NCBI GenBank assembly: GCA_023488565.1
Contig: JAMDDZ010000097.1
Location: forward strand, 30,025 to 36,411
Direction of reading: 5' to 3'
Length of the DNA: 6,387 bases
DNA from: Bacillota bacterium
GTDB taxonomy: Bacteria; Bacillota; Sulfobacillia; Sulfobacillales; Sulfobacillaceae
The translations under genes and the position numbers were made by a program. Positions 6,000 through 6,387 of this stretch are shown one piece after another (position 1 is the first letter of the stretch; every line of letters starts with the position of its first letter). The notes under the pieces are model-generated. The model saw only the letters and a program-made list of their open reading frames with translations. It did no database searches and had not been told where the DNA came from.

Positions 6000-6065
6000 A
6001 TCTACGAGGTCGCTCCCAAAACACCCATTCCATCCCTTCGTGGTGACGCCGTGGTGACGGATAGA
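6000..6065 (+). repeat. Imperfect direct repeat, copy 2
   Basis: Second copy of the 5761-5823 repeat, with a 3-nt insertion (ACG) that makes an internal GGTGACG doublet (6042-6048 and 6053-6059). It lies to the right of the tRNA fragment, so the two full copies bracket it. Confidence 0.45.
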
Positions 6066-6108
6066 TATCTCAATCGCCGTTGGGATGACCTTGAACGGTC
6101 CCCCAACA

Positions 6109-6176
6109 ATTCCCAATGCCCCCATTGCGACCCCGCCAATTCCGCACGGTCGGTCCATTGGTATTCCTAATGCCCC
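6109..6176 (+). repeat. Pair of 14-nt repeats in a C-rich stretch
   Basis: ATTCCCAATGCCCC (6109-6122) and ATTCCTAATGCCCC (6163-6176) differ at one base. The DNA between them contains further degenerate CAATTCC and CCATTG pieces. On the plus strand this reads as IPNAP twice; on the minus strand as GALGI twice. No gene is evident in either direction. Confidence 0.45.
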
Positions 6177-6296
6177 AGTCGCTAATAGGCCTACCCTGTA
6201 ACGCAACCAGCGTATTAAAACATGTTGTTCCGTGCATACTTATCTGTGTTCTCACATACACTATATGTTAAAATGGAGGGGAGCAGATTGGAACGA

Positions 6297-6302
6297 AAGG
6301 AG
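6297..6302 (+). promoter_or_regulatory. Ribosome binding site of the right-end gene
   Basis: AAGGAG, preceded by GAA, ends 9 nt before ATG 6312. A second purine-rich site GGAGGGG (6275-6281) stands 6 nt before an in-frame TTG at 6288. An AT-rich TATATGTTAAAAT (6262-6274) could supply a -10 element, but I see no convincing -35. Confidence 0.5.
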
Positions 6303-6311
6303 TGGGTGCCC

Positions 6312-6387
6312 ATGCAAACCGACCTCTTGAAGGATGTCGACGTACTTCTCGGAGGGTTCGAGTTAGGAAGCCACATTGGCATCACTG
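6312..6387 (+). CDS. 5' end of an unrecognised gene, cut by the window edge
   Basis: Only 25 codons are visible: MQTDLLKDVDVLLGGFELGS followed by HIGIT. The frame is open to the window edge and has a good ribosome site. I do not recognise the protein; the visible part is soluble-looking, with no signal peptide, and HIGIT is not the synthetase HIGH motif. In-frame alternative starts are TTG 6288 and ATG 6273, the latter overlapping the likely -10 region. It lies on the right-hand side of the tRNA fragment, so it may belong to accessory DNA rather than to the conserved metG block. Confidence 0.65.
   Translation, partial: MQTDLLKDVDVLLGGFELGSHIGIT

Larger units (their letters stand above)
5185..6311. 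other. 1.1-kb region without an intact gene
   Basis: No reading frame here combines a ribosome site, family motifs and sensible length. It contains, left to right: a broken zinc-ribbon-like frame, a series of stem-loops ending in a terminator, a possible promoter with a palindrome, an imperfect direct repeat of about 65 nt, a minus-strand tRNA-Arg 3' fragment, and a C-rich stretch with a 14-nt repeat (6109-6176). The mixture of fragments points to decayed mobile or accessory DNA rather than a regulatory spacer. Confidence 0.7.

Noticed and set aside
5859..6170. 103-codon plus-strand frame starting MRGKAFMVSPAGFEPATPGL
   Set aside because: AGFEPATPGLE is another antisense-tRNA reading. The start overlaps the tRNA fragment and there is no ribosome site.
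5976..6206. 76-codon minus-strand frame rich in Gly/Ile
   Set aside because: TTG start without a Shine-Dalgarno site; the Gly-rich composition comes from the C-rich 14-nt repeats. No family resemblance.

Overview
The window reads as a chromosomal segment of a Gram-positive Firmicute (Bacillota). The order methionyl-tRNA synthetase, TatD nuclease, YabE-like cell-wall protein, RsmA 16S rRNA dimethyltransferase is the arrangement known from Bacillus and relatives. Strong AGGAGG-type ribosome sites, TTG/GTG starts and moderate G+C fit this. A Sulfobacillus-like acidophile would be compatible, but that is a guess from general impression and not something the sequence proves.

Positions 49-5184 are a compact, all-plus-strand block of five genes. 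metG and tatD overlap by 4 nt (ATGA). A 146-nt gap follows, holding a good sigma-A-type promoter with a palindrome at its start site, then the yabE-like gene. rsmA follows after 22 nt, and a YkuK/DUF458 RNase H-fold gene follows 7 nt after rsmA. The ribonuclease M5 gene (rnmV), which sits between yabE and rsmA in Bacillus, is absent. The shared theme is translation and RNA maturation (tRNA charging, rRNA dimethylation, nuclease activity), with one cell-wall lytic protein inserted.

Positions 5185-6311 (about 1.1 kb) contain no convincing intact gene. On the left are a short zinc-ribbon-like reading frame, broken at a run of seven G and resembling the start of some transposases; a dense series of stem-loops; and a perfect 12-bp-arm intrinsic terminator (5531-5563). 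These stems could form a non-coding RNA of about 235 nt or a long structured 3' tail of the operon. In the middle, on the minus strand, is the 3' part of a tRNA-Arg(UCU), running from the anticodon loop through an encoded CCA, with no 5' half. It is flanked by an imperfect direct repeat. This is what the far end of an element integrated in a tRNA gene looks like, so the sequence to the right of about 5930 may be accessory DNA.

From 6312 a new plus-strand gene with a good ribosome site begins and runs out of the window. Only 25 codons are visible and I do not recognise it.
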